This document shows positions 26,428 through 34,530 of a stretch of 64,000 bases of DNA, piece by piece; within the stretch, counting starts at the first letter, position 1; each line of letters begins with the position of its first letter. The notes under the pieces are model-generated. The model saw only the letters and a list, made by a program, of their open reading frames with translations, searched no databases and was not told where the DNA came from. The DNA is from Simiduia curdlanivorans (GTDB taxonomy: Bacteria; Pseudomonadota; Gammaproteobacteria; Pseudomonadales; Cellvibrionaceae), in contig NZ_JAUFQG010000004.1 in the NCBI RefSeq assembly GCF_030409605.1, positions 2,336,001 through 2,400,000 of the forward strand, in the 5' to 3' direction. Position numbers and translations under genes: made by a program.

Positions 26428-27444
26428 ATGGGTGTTTTTGAACGCTACTTATCGCTTTGGGTCGGGCTGTGTATCGGTGCTGGCGTGTTGCTTGGCAATT
26501 GGTTGCCCGAACAGTTTGCTGTTATAGCGGCGCTAGAGTGGGCACACGTTAACCTCGTGGTTGCCGTGCTGATTTGGGTGATGATTTACCCAATGATGGT
26601 GCAAATAGATTTTACCGCGCTTAAGCATGTGCGGGAAAAACCCAAAGGCTTGGCGCTAACCTTAGTTGTTAATTGGCTTATCAAGCCGTTCACCATGGCA
26701 GCGCTCGGCTGGCTATTTTTTAAAGTCTTTTTTGCCGCTTTGGTCGACCCTCAAAGTGCCAATGAATATATCGCCGGCATGATTTTACTCGGCGTTGCGC
26801 CTTGTACCGCCATGGTATTTGTGTGGAGTCAGCTCACTAAAGGCGACCCGAACTATACCCTAGTGCAGGTGTCGGTAAACGATATCATTATGATCTTTGC
26901 CTTCGCGCCCATCGCGGCATTTCTGCTTGGTGTTAACGATATCAGTGTGCCTTGGCAGACCTTGGTGTTGTCTGTCCTGCTCTACGTTTTACTTCCTTTA
27001 GTTGCTGGAGCCTTGACGCGGCGCCAGTTACAAAAGCATCACAGCGGTGAGCGCCTGCAGGCCTTTTTAGCAACGTCAAAACCTTGGTCGGTTGTTGGCT
27101 TGCTGGCTACCGTGATTTTGTTGTTTGGCTTTCAGGCCGAAACCATTTTATTGCAGCCGCAAACAATACTCTTAATTGCCATTCCGCTGTTGATTCAAAC
27201 CTATGGCATTTTTGCTATTGCCTATGGCGCCGCCAAGGCCATGAAGCTGCCCCATAACATTGCGGCACCGGCTTGCATGATTAGCACGTCGAACTTTTTT
27301 GAATTGGCTGTTGCGGTTGCCATCTCATTATTCGGCCTTCACTCAGGTGCCGCGCTGGCAATGGTGGTGGGGGTATTAGTTGAAGTGCCAGTAATGTTGA
27401 GTTTGGTGTGGTTTGCCAATCGCACTCGCCACTGGTTTGCCTAA
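26428..27444 (+). CDS. acr3: Acr3-family arsenite efflux permease
   Basis: Acr3 exports arsenite through the inner membrane, driven by proton motive force. About ten membrane segments can be counted. Family motifs MGVFERYLSLWVG at the start, the conserved cysteine in LLGVAPCTAMVFVWSQL, and NDIIMIFAFAP are present. The frame begins at GTG 26419, but ATG 26428 gives the standard Acr3 N-terminus. It follows the ArsC-ArsR gene by 20 bp, so the arsenite made by ArsC is removed by this pump. Confidence 0.93.
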   Translation: MGVFERYLSLWVGLCIGAGVLLGNWLPEQFAVIAALEWAHVNLVVAVLIWVMIYPMMVQIDFTALKHVREKPKGLALTLVVNWLIKPFTMAALGWLFFKVFFAALVDPQSANEYIAGMILLGVAPCTAMVFVWSQLTKGDPNYTLVQVSVNDIIMIFAFAPIAAFLLGVNDISVPWQTLVLSVLLYVLLPLVAGALTRRQLQKHHSGERLQAFLATSKPWSVVGLLATVILLFGFQAETILLQPQTILLIAIPLLIQTYGIFAIAYGAAKAMKLPHNIAAPACMISTSNFFELAVAVAISLFGLHSGAALAMVVGVLVEVPVMLSLVWFANRTRHWFA

Positions 27445-27468
27445 GTAAATAATTTGCAGAGAACTTAT

Positions 27469-27963
27469 ATGACACACCCCTATGATCTACTTGAGTTGCC
27501 GAGCGGCGGGCAATTTATTTTTACACCATGCCCTGGCACCAAAGGCACGTCGGTTTCGGCGGCGCTGCAAAGCCTCAGTCAGGCAAAGGTCGACGCCGTG
27601 ATTACGCTGTTATCGGATCAAGAGTTAAGTGCGCTGTCTGTCGCTTCCTTTAAAGCGGACATGGCCAACACCGAGCTGACTTGGTTTCAACTGCCCATTG
27701 AAGACGATAGCGAGCCAGATGCTATTTTTGAGGCCGCCTGGGCTGAGTCAAAAGCCGCGTTACTTAAATTACTTAGCGACGGCAAAAATATTGCCATTCA
27801 CTGCCGGGGTGGCTCGGGTAGAACCGGTTTAATGGCGGCGATCTTACTTATGACGTCGGGTGGCGTGTGGTCAGAGGTCCAAGCGCTCATTCAGTCGGTC
27901 AGGCCCAAGGCGTTAACCCACCCGGCACATCTTGGCTATTTGCAAAAGCACTTTTCTGTTTGA
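27469..27963 (+). CDS. Dual-specificity/tyrosine phosphatase-like protein in ars operon
   Basis: The product of about 164 residues has the phosphatase signature HCRGGSGRTGLMA (C-x5-R) and an upstream acidic stretch (LPIEDDSEPD) that may supply the general acid. Similar phosphatases are seen in ars clusters that carry gapdh and arsJ. The natural substrate is not known. Proposed roles such as hydrolysis or reduction of an arsenylated compound are inference. ATG 27469 is chosen over the upstream TTG 27454. It lies 30 bp before the GAPDH gene. Confidence 0.8.
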   Translation: MTHPYDLLELPSGGQFIFTPCPGTKGTSVSAALQSLSQAKVDAVITLLSDQELSALSVASFKADMANTELTWFQLPIEDDSEPDAIFEAAWAESKAALLKLLSDGKNIAIHCRGGSGRTGLMAAILLMTSGGVWSEVQALIQSVRPKALTHPAHLGYLQKHFSV

Positions 27964-27993
27964 GTTTTCATTTGAGTTTCGATTGAGGTTTTT

Positions 27994-29004
27994 ATGGCTA
28001 TTAAAGTTGGTATCAATGGTTTTGGTCGCATCGGTCGCTTAGCGATGCGCGTGGCTTTTGATTGGGACGATGTTGATATTATCCAGATCAATGACCCAGC
28101 CGGCGATGCGGCTACCTTGGCACATTTGCTCACTTTCGATTCCGTGCACGGGCGCTGGCAGTACGAGGCCGGGCATCAGGGCGATGCCATCTTAGTTAAT
28201 GGCAAGCGGATTGCTTGCACGCAAAATAAAACCATTGCCGAAACCGATTGGTCTGGCTGCGATGTAGTGATAGAAGCGAGCGGCAAGATGAAGAGTAAGG
28301 CCCTACTGCAAAATTACTTGGATCAGGGCGTGCAACGGGTCGTGGTTTCCGCGCCGGTAAAAGAAGACGGCGTGTTAAATGTGGTGATGGGTGTGAACCA
28401 TCACCTCTACGACAAAACCCAGCACCCGATTGTGACAGCGGCCTCTTGCACCACCAATTGTCTCGCCCCCGTGGTGAAAGTGATCCACGAAAAATTGGGT
28501 ATTGTGCACGGCTCCATGACCACCATTCACGACATCACCAACACCCAAACCATTCTCGATGCGCCGCATAAAGATTTGCGCCGCGCCCGCGCCTGCGGCA
28601 TGAGTTTAATTCCAACCACCACCGGTTCAGCGACGGCCATTACCCATATTTTCCCCGAGTTGAAAGGTAAGTTAAACGGCCATGCGGTGCGCGTGCCCTT
28701 GGCCAATGCATCGCTCACCGATTGCGTGTTCGAAGTGAGCCGGGCCACCAGTGCCGAGGAAGTGAATCAGTTGTTAAAAAATGCCGCCGAGCAGGAGCTA
28801 AAAAATATTCTGGGTTACGAAGAGCGGCCGCTGGTGTCTATCGATTACAAAACCGATCCGCGCTCTAGCATTATCGATGCGCTTTCCACCATGGTTGTTA
28901 ACGGCACGCAAGTGAAAATATACGCTTGGTACGATAACGAGTGGGGTTATGCCAACCGAACGGCGGAGTTGATGCGCTTAGTTGGCCGGCAGGATAAGGC
29001 GTAA
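27994..29004 (+). CDS. ArsJ-associated glyceraldehyde-3-phosphate dehydrogenase
   Basis: The NAD-binding N-terminus IKVGINGFGRIGRLAMR and active-site ASCTTNCLAP near residue 150 identify a type I GAPDH. The length of 336 is normal. Directly followed by arsJ, it fits the known pair in which GAPDH uses arsenate to form 1-arseno-3-phosphoglycerate, which ArsJ then exports. A GAGG lies before the ATG. It is likely not the main glycolytic GAPDH, given its operon. Confidence 0.92.
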   Translation: MAIKVGINGFGRIGRLAMRVAFDWDDVDIIQINDPAGDAATLAHLLTFDSVHGRWQYEAGHQGDAILVNGKRIACTQNKTIAETDWSGCDVVIEASGKMKSKALLQNYLDQGVQRVVVSAPVKEDGVLNVVMGVNHHLYDKTQHPIVTAASCTTNCLAPVVKVIHEKLGIVHGSMTTIHDITNTQTILDAPHKDLRRARACGMSLIPTTTGSATAITHIFPELKGKLNGHAVRVPLANASLTDCVFEVSRATSAEEVNQLLKNAAEQELKNILGYEERPLVSIDYKTDPRSSIIDALSTMVVNGTQVKIYAWYDNEWGYANRTAELMRLVGRQDKA

Positions 29005-29011
29005 ACATATT

Positions 29012-30241
29012 ATGCGTTGGCTTGCCGAACTCGCGCCCGATATTCGCCAGTACATGATTGTGACCGGCAATTACTGGGCCTTTACCCTCACCGACGGCGC
29101 CTTGAGAATGTTGGTGGTGTTGCATTTTCATGGCCTGGGCTACAGCCCATTGGCCATCGCCATGCTGTTTATTTTCTATGAAATTTTTGGCGTCATCACC
29201 AACTTGGTTGGCGGCTGGCTAGGCGCGCGCTTGGGTCTTAACAAGACCATGAATGTGGGGTTGTTTTTGCAAATTGTGGCTCTGGTGATGCTGCTGGTTC
29301 CCGCCAGTTTTCTTACCGTTGCCTGGGTGATGGCGGCGCAGGCTTTGTCTGGTATTGCCAAAGACCTGAATAAAATGAGCGCTAAAAGCGCCATTAAACT
29401 GCTCGTGCCCAGCGACGCCCAAGGCCAGCTCTACCGATGGGTTGCCATTCTCACTGGCTCCAAAAACGCACTCAAGGGCGCGGGCTTTTTCTTGGGCGGC
29501 GCGCTGCTAACCTGGTTGGGTTTTGCCGGTGCAGTGCTGGCGATGGCAACAATGCTCGCCGCGGTGTGGGTGTTGAGTTTAATCGGCTTGGGCAAGGACC
29601 TCGGCAGGGCAAAAAGTAAACCCAAGTTCACCGACATTTTTTCCAAGAGCCGCGCCATCAACTATCTGTCGGCGGCGCGGATGTTTTTATTCGGCGCCCG
29701 GGACGTCTGGTTTGTGGTTGCCTTGCCGGTTTATCTGGCCAGCACCTTTAACTGGGATCACTGGTGGGTGGGCGGCTTTTTAGCGCTCTGGATTATTGGC
29801 TACGGGTTCATTCAAGGTTTGGCGCCCAAGATTACCAACCGCGGCGCTCTGCCCGGTGGCCAGCAGGCGCTCGCCTGGGCCGGTATGCTAAGTATCGTTC
29901 CGGCGCTGATTGCGCTGGCCTTGACTTATCAATGGCATCCCGCGGCCTCGCTATTGTTCGGCTTGATGGTGTTTGGTGCTTTCTTTGCCATTAATTCCTC
30001 CCTGCACAGCTATCTTATCGTCAGCTATGCCGGTGAGGATGGCGTCTCACTCGATGTGGGATTCTACTATATGGCCAACGCCATGGGGCGTTTAATCGGC
30101 ACGGTGCTGTCCGGTTGGCTCTATCAAGATTACGGTTTAGTGGCCTGCTTGTGGGTGTCCGCCGGGTTCATAGCCATGGCAGCTTTCATTTCGCTGGGGC
30201 TGCCTAAGCGCCAAGCTCAGCCGGCTGAGTACTCGGGCTGA
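29012..30241 (+). CDS. arsJ: ArsJ, organoarsenical (1-arseno-3-phosphoglycerate) MFS exporter
   Basis: ArsJ is a major facilitator protein of about twelve membrane segments. The family N-terminus LAELAPDIRQYMIVTGNYWA and DLNKMSAKSAIKLLVP are present. Exported arseno-phosphoglycerate breaks down outside to arsenate, so GAPDH plus ArsJ removes arsenate without reducing it. ATG 29012 lies 7 bp after the GAPDH stop; the longer frame from TTG 28982 overlaps GAPDH and is less likely. It is the last gene of the operon. Confidence 0.93.
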   Translation: MRWLAELAPDIRQYMIVTGNYWAFTLTDGALRMLVVLHFHGLGYSPLAIAMLFIFYEIFGVITNLVGGWLGARLGLNKTMNVGLFLQIVALVMLLVPASFLTVAWVMAAQALSGIAKDLNKMSAKSAIKLLVPSDAQGQLYRWVAILTGSKNALKGAGFFLGGALLTWLGFAGAVLAMATMLAAVWVLSLIGLGKDLGRAKSKPKFTDIFSKSRAINYLSAARMFLFGARDVWFVVALPVYLASTFNWDHWWVGGFLALWIIGYGFIQGLAPKITNRGALPGGQQALAWAGMLSIVPALIALALTYQWHPAASLLFGLMVFGAFFAINSSLHSYLIVSYAGEDGVSLDVGFYYMANAMGRLIGTVLSGWLYQDYGLVACLWVSAGFIAMAAFISLGLPKRQAQPAEYSG

Positions 30242-30656
30242 TCCGGTTTCCTGCGCTGCATGGGCTAGCGGGCTTTGGCCGGCACTGGACGAGGCATTTA
30301 TTTTTCCTGCTGCCCGCGGTTCCGCCATGCCCGCTGTGATCTTGCCATCTGAATAACGCTGTGGATAACCTGAGGGTAAATCTTTGCGGCCCTTGAATTT
30401 AAAGGCTTGTGGCGCCTGCGGTTTGGCTCTGCTTGGGTCGTTACAACCTAGGCCTCTATAACCAGATGTTAATAACAACAATTTTTTTGTGCGAACTGGC
30501 TATTTCTCTTCTATCTTTTAATCAAGTTAGAGTGCATTTACATGTGCTTTGGCAGGTTCCCCTTAGCTGGTTCCGCTGTAAAGGGGGAGGGCGTTAGCCT
30601 TCGAATGAAACCAACACCTTGTCTACATGTGACCTTTCGAATTGGCAGGACATATT
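30242..30656. other. 415-bp gap after arsJ without a recognised gene
   Basis: I see no convincing gene, terminator or promoter. The stretch around 30471-30500 is AT-rich, with a T-run near 30483, and may hold the promoter of the M15 gene. Short open frames on both strands have no ribosome site or recognisable sequence. Confidence 0.4.
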
Positions 30657-31748
30657 TTGAAGCGAAGAGAACTCTTTACCGGCTTGTTTGTCACCAGCAC
30701 CTTTGCCCTAAGCAATGCCTGGTTGTGGAAGTATGCCGAAGACACTTTTACCCCACAGACCCAGCTAGACCCGCTTGTAATAGGCGATATTTCCGATACC
30801 GAAAGCGTGGTTCGCGTGCCGGTTGAAGCCGGCCCAAGTGCGCAGCCGAGCGCGGCGCCTATGGCCGAGGCTGCTAGAACCGAAGCTGCTAAGCTCGATA
30901 CTGTGAGAATCGACACTGCTAGAACCGACCCAGCTAGAGCAGAGGCCGCCAGTGCCAACGCTGCCCCAGCGGTTACTCAGCCCAAGCCTAGCATTGAAGC
31001 TGCCAAGGTGGCTCGGGTAGAGCTGGTTGATGACACCAGTATTTTGAATAAGGTGCGTAATTTCGAGCAGGAATTTGCCGATGATATTCATCTTTCGGGC
31101 GATGAGCGCATCATTATGCACTCGGTGTTGGCGCGGTTAGAGCGCGCCGAGGCGTTTATTGGCCACGGTAATTACAATATTTGCAGCTTTGACTATCTGT
31201 TGAAGGTCGCTGAAAGATACCCGCAGGTGGGCGCATTTGGCCCGGTGGAACTCGACTTCATGGAGCGTATCTTTTTTGCCGATGCCACCTTGTATGGCTT
31301 CATGGGTGAAAAAGTTGTCGATAACCTCACTGCACAAATTGCCGACCGCGATGTTGCCAAAATTAAATACAGTGGCCAGTACGTGTTTCGCGGCCAGTCA
31401 GAGCAGTACTATCAAAAGCTCAAGAAAGACATTGGCGACGGCATTATTTTAACCTCCGGCATTCGCAGTAACGTCAAACAGATGCACCTGTTTTTGGCCA
31501 AGACCGCGGTATCTAATTACAACCTGTCTAAGGCGTCTCGCTCCCTCGCGCCGCCGGGCCATTCGTTCCACGGCGTGGGTGATTTCGATGTCGGCAAGGT
31601 GGGTTGGGGCGTGGCTAACTTTAGCGATAAATTTGCCCAAACCGATGAGTTTAAGCGCATGCAAGACCTTGGCTATGTGCAAATCCGCTATACCGAAGAC
31701 AATCGCTTGGGCGTGCGCTTTGAACCTTGGCACATTAAAGTGGTGTAG
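30657..31748 (+). CDS. M15-family (VanY/D-Ala-D-Ala carboxypeptidase-like) exported peptidase
   Basis: The C-terminal third carries the M15 zinc site: PPGHSFHGVGDFDVG gives the His and Asp ligands and EPWHIKV the last His, with ILTSGIRSN before. Such enzymes trim D-Ala ends of peptidoglycan peptides or of muropeptides. The start is probably TTG 30657, 6 nt after AGGA. The N-terminus MKRRELFTGLFVTSTF then has a twin-arginine-like RR plus hydrophobic segment. An Ala/Arg/Asp-rich low-complexity linker (about 55-110) with short repeats follows. Substrate not determined. Confidence 0.8.
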   Translation: MKRRELFTGLFVTSTFALSNAWLWKYAEDTFTPQTQLDPLVIGDISDTESVVRVPVEAGPSAQPSAAPMAEAARTEAAKLDTVRIDTARTDPARAEAASANAAPAVTQPKPSIEAAKVARVELVDDTSILNKVRNFEQEFADDIHLSGDERIIMHSVLARLERAEAFIGHGNYNICSFDYLLKVAERYPQVGAFGPVELDFMERIFFADATLYGFMGEKVVDNLTAQIADRDVAKIKYSGQYVFRGQSEQYYQKLKKDIGDGIILTSGIRSNVKQMHLFLAKTAVSNYNLSKASRSLAPPGHSFHGVGDFDVGKVGWGVANFSDKFAQTDEFKRMQDLGYVQIRYTEDNRLGVRFEPWHIKVV

Positions 31749-31788
31749 AAAGTCGTGTAGAATAGGGCTTTTTATGTGAGCGAGTCTG

Positions 31789-31974
31789 ATGGGTGAAGTT
31801 GTTGCCTTTAAAAAGCCGAAGCTAAAAGATAAATTTAAAGGCAAAACCCTGTGCCGCGAAGGTTTTCACAAGTGGCTAGTGGTGACTGAAAATAAGTTTG
31901 ACGTCAAACAGGGCCGCTTAATTACCCTCTACAAATGCAGCCGCTGCGGCGAGGAAAAAGTAAAAGCCCATTGA
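31789..31974 (+). CDS. Small zinc-ribbon-like protein, 61 aa
   Basis: The basic product has C22 with H27 (CREGFHKW) and a C-terminal CSRCGEEKVKAH knuckle, together a plausible single zinc site. There is no signal peptide or membrane segment. It lies 40 bp after the M15 gene and may be cotranscribed. The pattern looks like a conserved small protein of marine gammaproteobacteria, but I cannot name a function. Confidence 0.65.
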   Translation: MGEVVAFKKPKLKDKFKGKTLCREGFHKWLVVTENKFDVKQGRLITLYKCSRCGEEKVKAH

Positions 31975-31986
31975 TACCTCAGAGAG

Positions 31987-32125
31987 TTATGAAACATCAG
32001 CGGCTGACGCAGTCATCAAACTCACTTTTCCCGTTTCACTTTGCTCAGCGCCACTTTTATTGACACCACTTTTCTCGACTTCACTTTTCTTGGCATCAGA
32101 TTTCTCTGAATTACTTTTCTTTCGG
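31987..32125 (-). repeat. 15-bp repeats coding a Lys-Ser-rich tail out of frame with the RDD gene
   Basis: Five to seven degenerate 15-bp units (CACTTTT-type on the plus strand) directly follow the RDD stop at 32111. On the minus strand, in the +1 frame, they read without a stop as five-residue units such as KKSNS, EKSDA, KKSEV, EKSGV and NKSGA, ending at a TAA at 31987-31989. Removing one A from the AAA just before would join the RDD protein to this tail. Confidence 0.7.
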
Positions 32126-32566
32126 TAGCAATACCGTTCTCGAATGGCTGAATAAGTCGTGCAGTGTTTGGCTGTCTTTATCGATGATCGACCAAAGGTA
32201 GCCCAAACCTAGCGCCGCCGTTGATAGGCAGGCCAATAGCCAGCGCTTTATTGCTTGGCCAAGGCTTAAGTAGCTCCCGGTTTCATCGAGTATTTGCAGG
32301 CGCCAGGTTTTCATGCCTAGGGTTTGGCCCGAGCGTAGCCAAAAGAAACAAAAGTAGCAGGCAATTAAACCCAGCATACCGGCGAAGCCGAGCAGGCCGA
32401 TGGAGGCCTTTTCGCCCTCTGCGAGGCTGTAGTCAAACAGGGCGACTTTAGCCCACAGCACCAGAGCGCCATAAGCCAGGCATAAGGCAATCACCAGTAA
32501 GCTGTCGTACAGCATGGCGCCGAGTCTGCGGAAGATAGAGGGATATTGGGTAGCGAGGTTATTCAT
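32111..32566 (-). CDS. RDD-family membrane protein, possibly frameshifted at its C-terminus
   Basis: The 151-residue protein begins with FRRLGAMLYDSLLVIALCLAYG, giving the Arg and Asp-Asp-like RDD pattern. It has three hydrophobic segments, with GQTLGMKTWRLQILDETG between them, as usual in RDD proteins. The function of these is generally unknown. It starts one base after the stop of the FHA-cyclase gene, so the two form an operon. Its stop falls in an A-rich run, just before an in-phase-looking Lys/Ser repeat tail in another frame. Confidence 0.88.
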   Translation of the reverse strand: MNNLATQYPSIFRRLGAMLYDSLLVIALCLAYGALVLWAKVALFDYSLAEGEKASIGLLGFAGMLGLIACYFCFFWLRSGQTLGMKTWRLQILDETGSYLSLGQAIKRWLLACLSTAALGLGYLWSIIDKDSQTLHDLFSHSRTVLLPKEK

Positions 32567-32567
32567 A

Positions 32568-33488
32568 CTAATTGGAAAAATGGTAGCTAAGAATGAGCGG
32601 AGATTGTTGTGCCGGGCAGCCTAAGCTAATGTCACCGCGGCCTTCAAGGGGTAACTCTTCGCGCCGTAAATAAATTTCTCGTTGCCCGGCCGGCGTAACA
32701 TAGGTGCCATTGGTGGAGTGATCTATCAACACAAACTTACCCCGGCGGTAGAGGATATGGCAGTGATCGCGCGAGGCGAAGTTGCTTTCGAGCTGCAGTT
32801 GATTGCTGGTCGCCCGGCCGAGATGAAACGGCGTTTCTTCCGGCGCAATGATTGCATCACCTTGATCAGACGCCAAACGCAGAGAGTGCTTGTGAAACTG
32901 TTGCGTGGTTTGAATCAGCGACATCACTTGCGTTGCCTGGCCAACACTTTTTTCCGCTTGCCACTGCAGCCGGTAGATCACCGATTTTTCGCCGTCGCCC
33001 TTGAGTGCAACTCGGTCAAACTCTTTACACAGTTTCGCCTTGCTGGTGGGCAGCGCGCTAACAAACGGCTGGGTCAAGATGATTTCTTCCGCGCGCGCAA
33101 TCTGCGCCACAAAAGCGGCATCGTTAACCGTGTCGCCAAAGGCATCGCCTTGTTTCAATAGCACAGAGCCGAAGCTAATACCGATGCGCAACTGTAGGCT
33201 GCCACCTTGCGCCGCCATGGACAGCTGAATGGCCTTGGCGGCGTCGAGCGCGTGTTGTGCGCTATCGAACCGCACCATCACTTCGTCGCCCAGAGTTTTG
33301 ATGAGCAGGCCTTGGTGTTGCTCGATCAATGAGGTCACCCGTACCAACAGCTGCCGAATCTTAAATTCCGCTGCGTGGTTGCCCAAGGCCTTATACAGGC
33401 TTGAGCTGCCGCAAACATCGGCGAACATAATCGCGCATTGGCTGCTGTTCGCGTCCTGTTGCGGTGGGTTTGACGTTTTAGTCGGCAA
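32568..33488 (-). CDS. Class III nucleotide cyclase domain with C-terminal FHA domain
   Basis: Residues about 15-180 form a class III adenylate/guanylate cyclase domain. AIMFADVCGSSSLYKALG and IKTLGDEVMVRF give the metal-binding aspartates, and GDTVNDAAFVAQIARAEEI is also typical. Residues about 220-300 are an FHA phosphothreonine-binding domain (FHLGRATSNQLQLE, ASRDHCHI, STNGTYV). There is no membrane segment. The product may be cAMP or cGMP, controlled by a phosphoprotein; catalytic activity is inferred from the retained aspartates. It is the first gene of a pair with the RDD protein. Confidence 0.88.
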   Translation of the reverse strand: MPTKTSNPPQQDANSSQCAIMFADVCGSSSLYKALGNHAAEFKIRQLLVRVTSLIEQHQGLLIKTLGDEVMVRFDSAQHALDAAKAIQLSMAAQGGSLQLRIGISFGSVLLKQGDAFGDTVNDAAFVAQIARAEEIILTQPFVSALPTSKAKLCKEFDRVALKGDGEKSVIYRLQWQAEKSVGQATQVMSLIQTTQQFHKHSLRLASDQGDAIIAPEETPFHLGRATSNQLQLESNFASRDHCHILYRRGKFVLIDHSTNGTYVTPAGQREIYLRREELPLEGRGDISLGCPAQQSPLILSYHFSN

Positions 33489-33655
33489 GAGACCACTACC
33501 TTTATGGCTGAGGCGTGATTATGAAGCTATCTTCCGTGGGATACAATTAAGCCGTTTGCGGTGAACCTAAGGCGATGCCAGGCTAATTTTGCTATCCTGC
33601 CCACGCGCCTGTCGCCGCCTATCGATGCGCTGCGCTGCACTGCACGCTAGGGCGC

Positions 33656-33707
33656 ACCTAGTCAGCTAGGTAACACTATTTTCGCTACAACCTTATCGCG
33701 AGGTTGT
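33656..33707 (+). promoter_or_regulatory. Two inverted repeats upstream of tpx
   Basis: ACCTAG (33656-33661) pairs with CTAGGT (33666-33671). ACAACCT (33687-33693) pairs with AGGTTGT (33701-33707). Either could be a regulator site or a leader hairpin of tpx. No redox-regulator consensus was recognised with confidence. Confidence 0.4.
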
Positions 33708-33736
33708 ACTCACACTACCTAAAGGGAGTTTTACAC

Positions 33737-34234
33737 ATGGCTACAGTAACTTTGCATGGCAACCCATTCGAAACCGTTGGTAATTTACCGGCTGTGGGTT
33801 CAAACGCACCCGCATTCACGCTCGCAGGCGCAGACTTGTCTGACCTGACCCTGGCATCTTTGGCCGGCAAGCGCGTGGTACTGAATATCTTCCCATCTAT
33901 CGATACGCCCACCTGCGCAACCTCTGTGCGCGAGTTCAACGCCAAGGCTGGGTCTTTGGATAACGTTGCCGTGGTGTGCATCTCAGCGGATTTACCCTTT
34001 GCACTGGGCCGTTTTTGCGGCGCCGAAGGTCTTTCTAACGTAAAAGTAGGCTCAACTTTCCGCTCCAGCTTCGGCGACGACTACGGCGTAGCCTTCAAAA
34101 CCGGCCCACTCACCAAGTTGTTATCGCGCGCTGTGGTGGTAGTGGGTACCGATGGCAAGGTGCTACACAACGAGCAAGTTGCAGAGACGGGTAATGAGCC
34201 TAACTATGAAGCAGCGTTGAAGGTGCTTGGTTAA
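33737..34234 (+). CDS. tpx: Thiol peroxidase Tpx
   Basis: Tpx is an atypical 2-Cys peroxiredoxin reducing lipid and other hydroperoxides with thioredoxin. The peroxidatic cysteine is in PSIDTPTCATSVREFN and the resolving cysteine in LPFALGRFCGAEG. The start MATVTLHGNP is standard and AGGGAG lies about 9 nt before ATG 33737; the longer frame from 33704 is unlikely. The length of 165 is normal. It faces the divergent cyclase gene across a 248-bp gap. Confidence 0.96.
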   Translation: MATVTLHGNPFETVGNLPAVGSNAPAFTLAGADLSDLTLASLAGKRVVLNIFPSIDTPTCATSVREFNAKAGSLDNVAVVCISADLPFALGRFCGAEGLSNVKVGSTFRSSFGDDYGVAFKTGPLTKLLSRAVVVVGTDGKVLHNEQVAETGNEPNYEAALKVLG

Positions 34235-34253
34235 GTTTTAGTGCTTTAGTAGG

Positions 34254-34275
34254 AAGCCCCGCATGATGGGGTTTT
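34254..34275 (+). terminator. Probable terminator after tpx
   Basis: AAGCCCC (34254-34260) pairs with GGGGTTT (34268-34274), including one G-U pair, around a 7-nt loop, with a short T-run. Confidence 0.6.
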
Positions 34276-34280
34276 GTTCA

Positions 34281-34530
34281 TTTTCTTTTTATACGAAAAG
34301 AAAACGAACCAAAAGAAACGTACCCCGGGTGGACTGATCTGCGTCCTGCAGATCACCCTCCGGGCAGCAAAGCTGGCTTAAATTGTTCCTTACAATTTTT
34401 CGCGCCCTAACGGGTTCGTTCCTTCCAGGTGGATTTTAGGGGTCGCGAAAACAGGCTCCTGCCTGATCGTCGCTCAATTGGGCGTCCTGCGGATGGCCGC
34501 CCCACCCAATTGACCCCTAAAATCCACCTT
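34281..34530. repeat. Nested palindromic intergenic element
   Basis: Within the 588-bp gene-free stretch 34235-34822 lie several inverted repeats. These are TTTTCTTTT/AAAAGAAAA (34281-34304), TGATCTGC/GCAGATCA (34335-34355) inside CCGGGTG/CACCC-CCGGG, CAATTGGG/CCCAATTG (34475-34512), and an outer perfect 18-bp pair at 34427-34444 and 34512-34529. Two hairpins share GTCCTG in their loops. It looks like a dispersed intergenic repeat unit. The rest, to 34822, is AT-rich with no gene seen. Confidence 0.65.
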
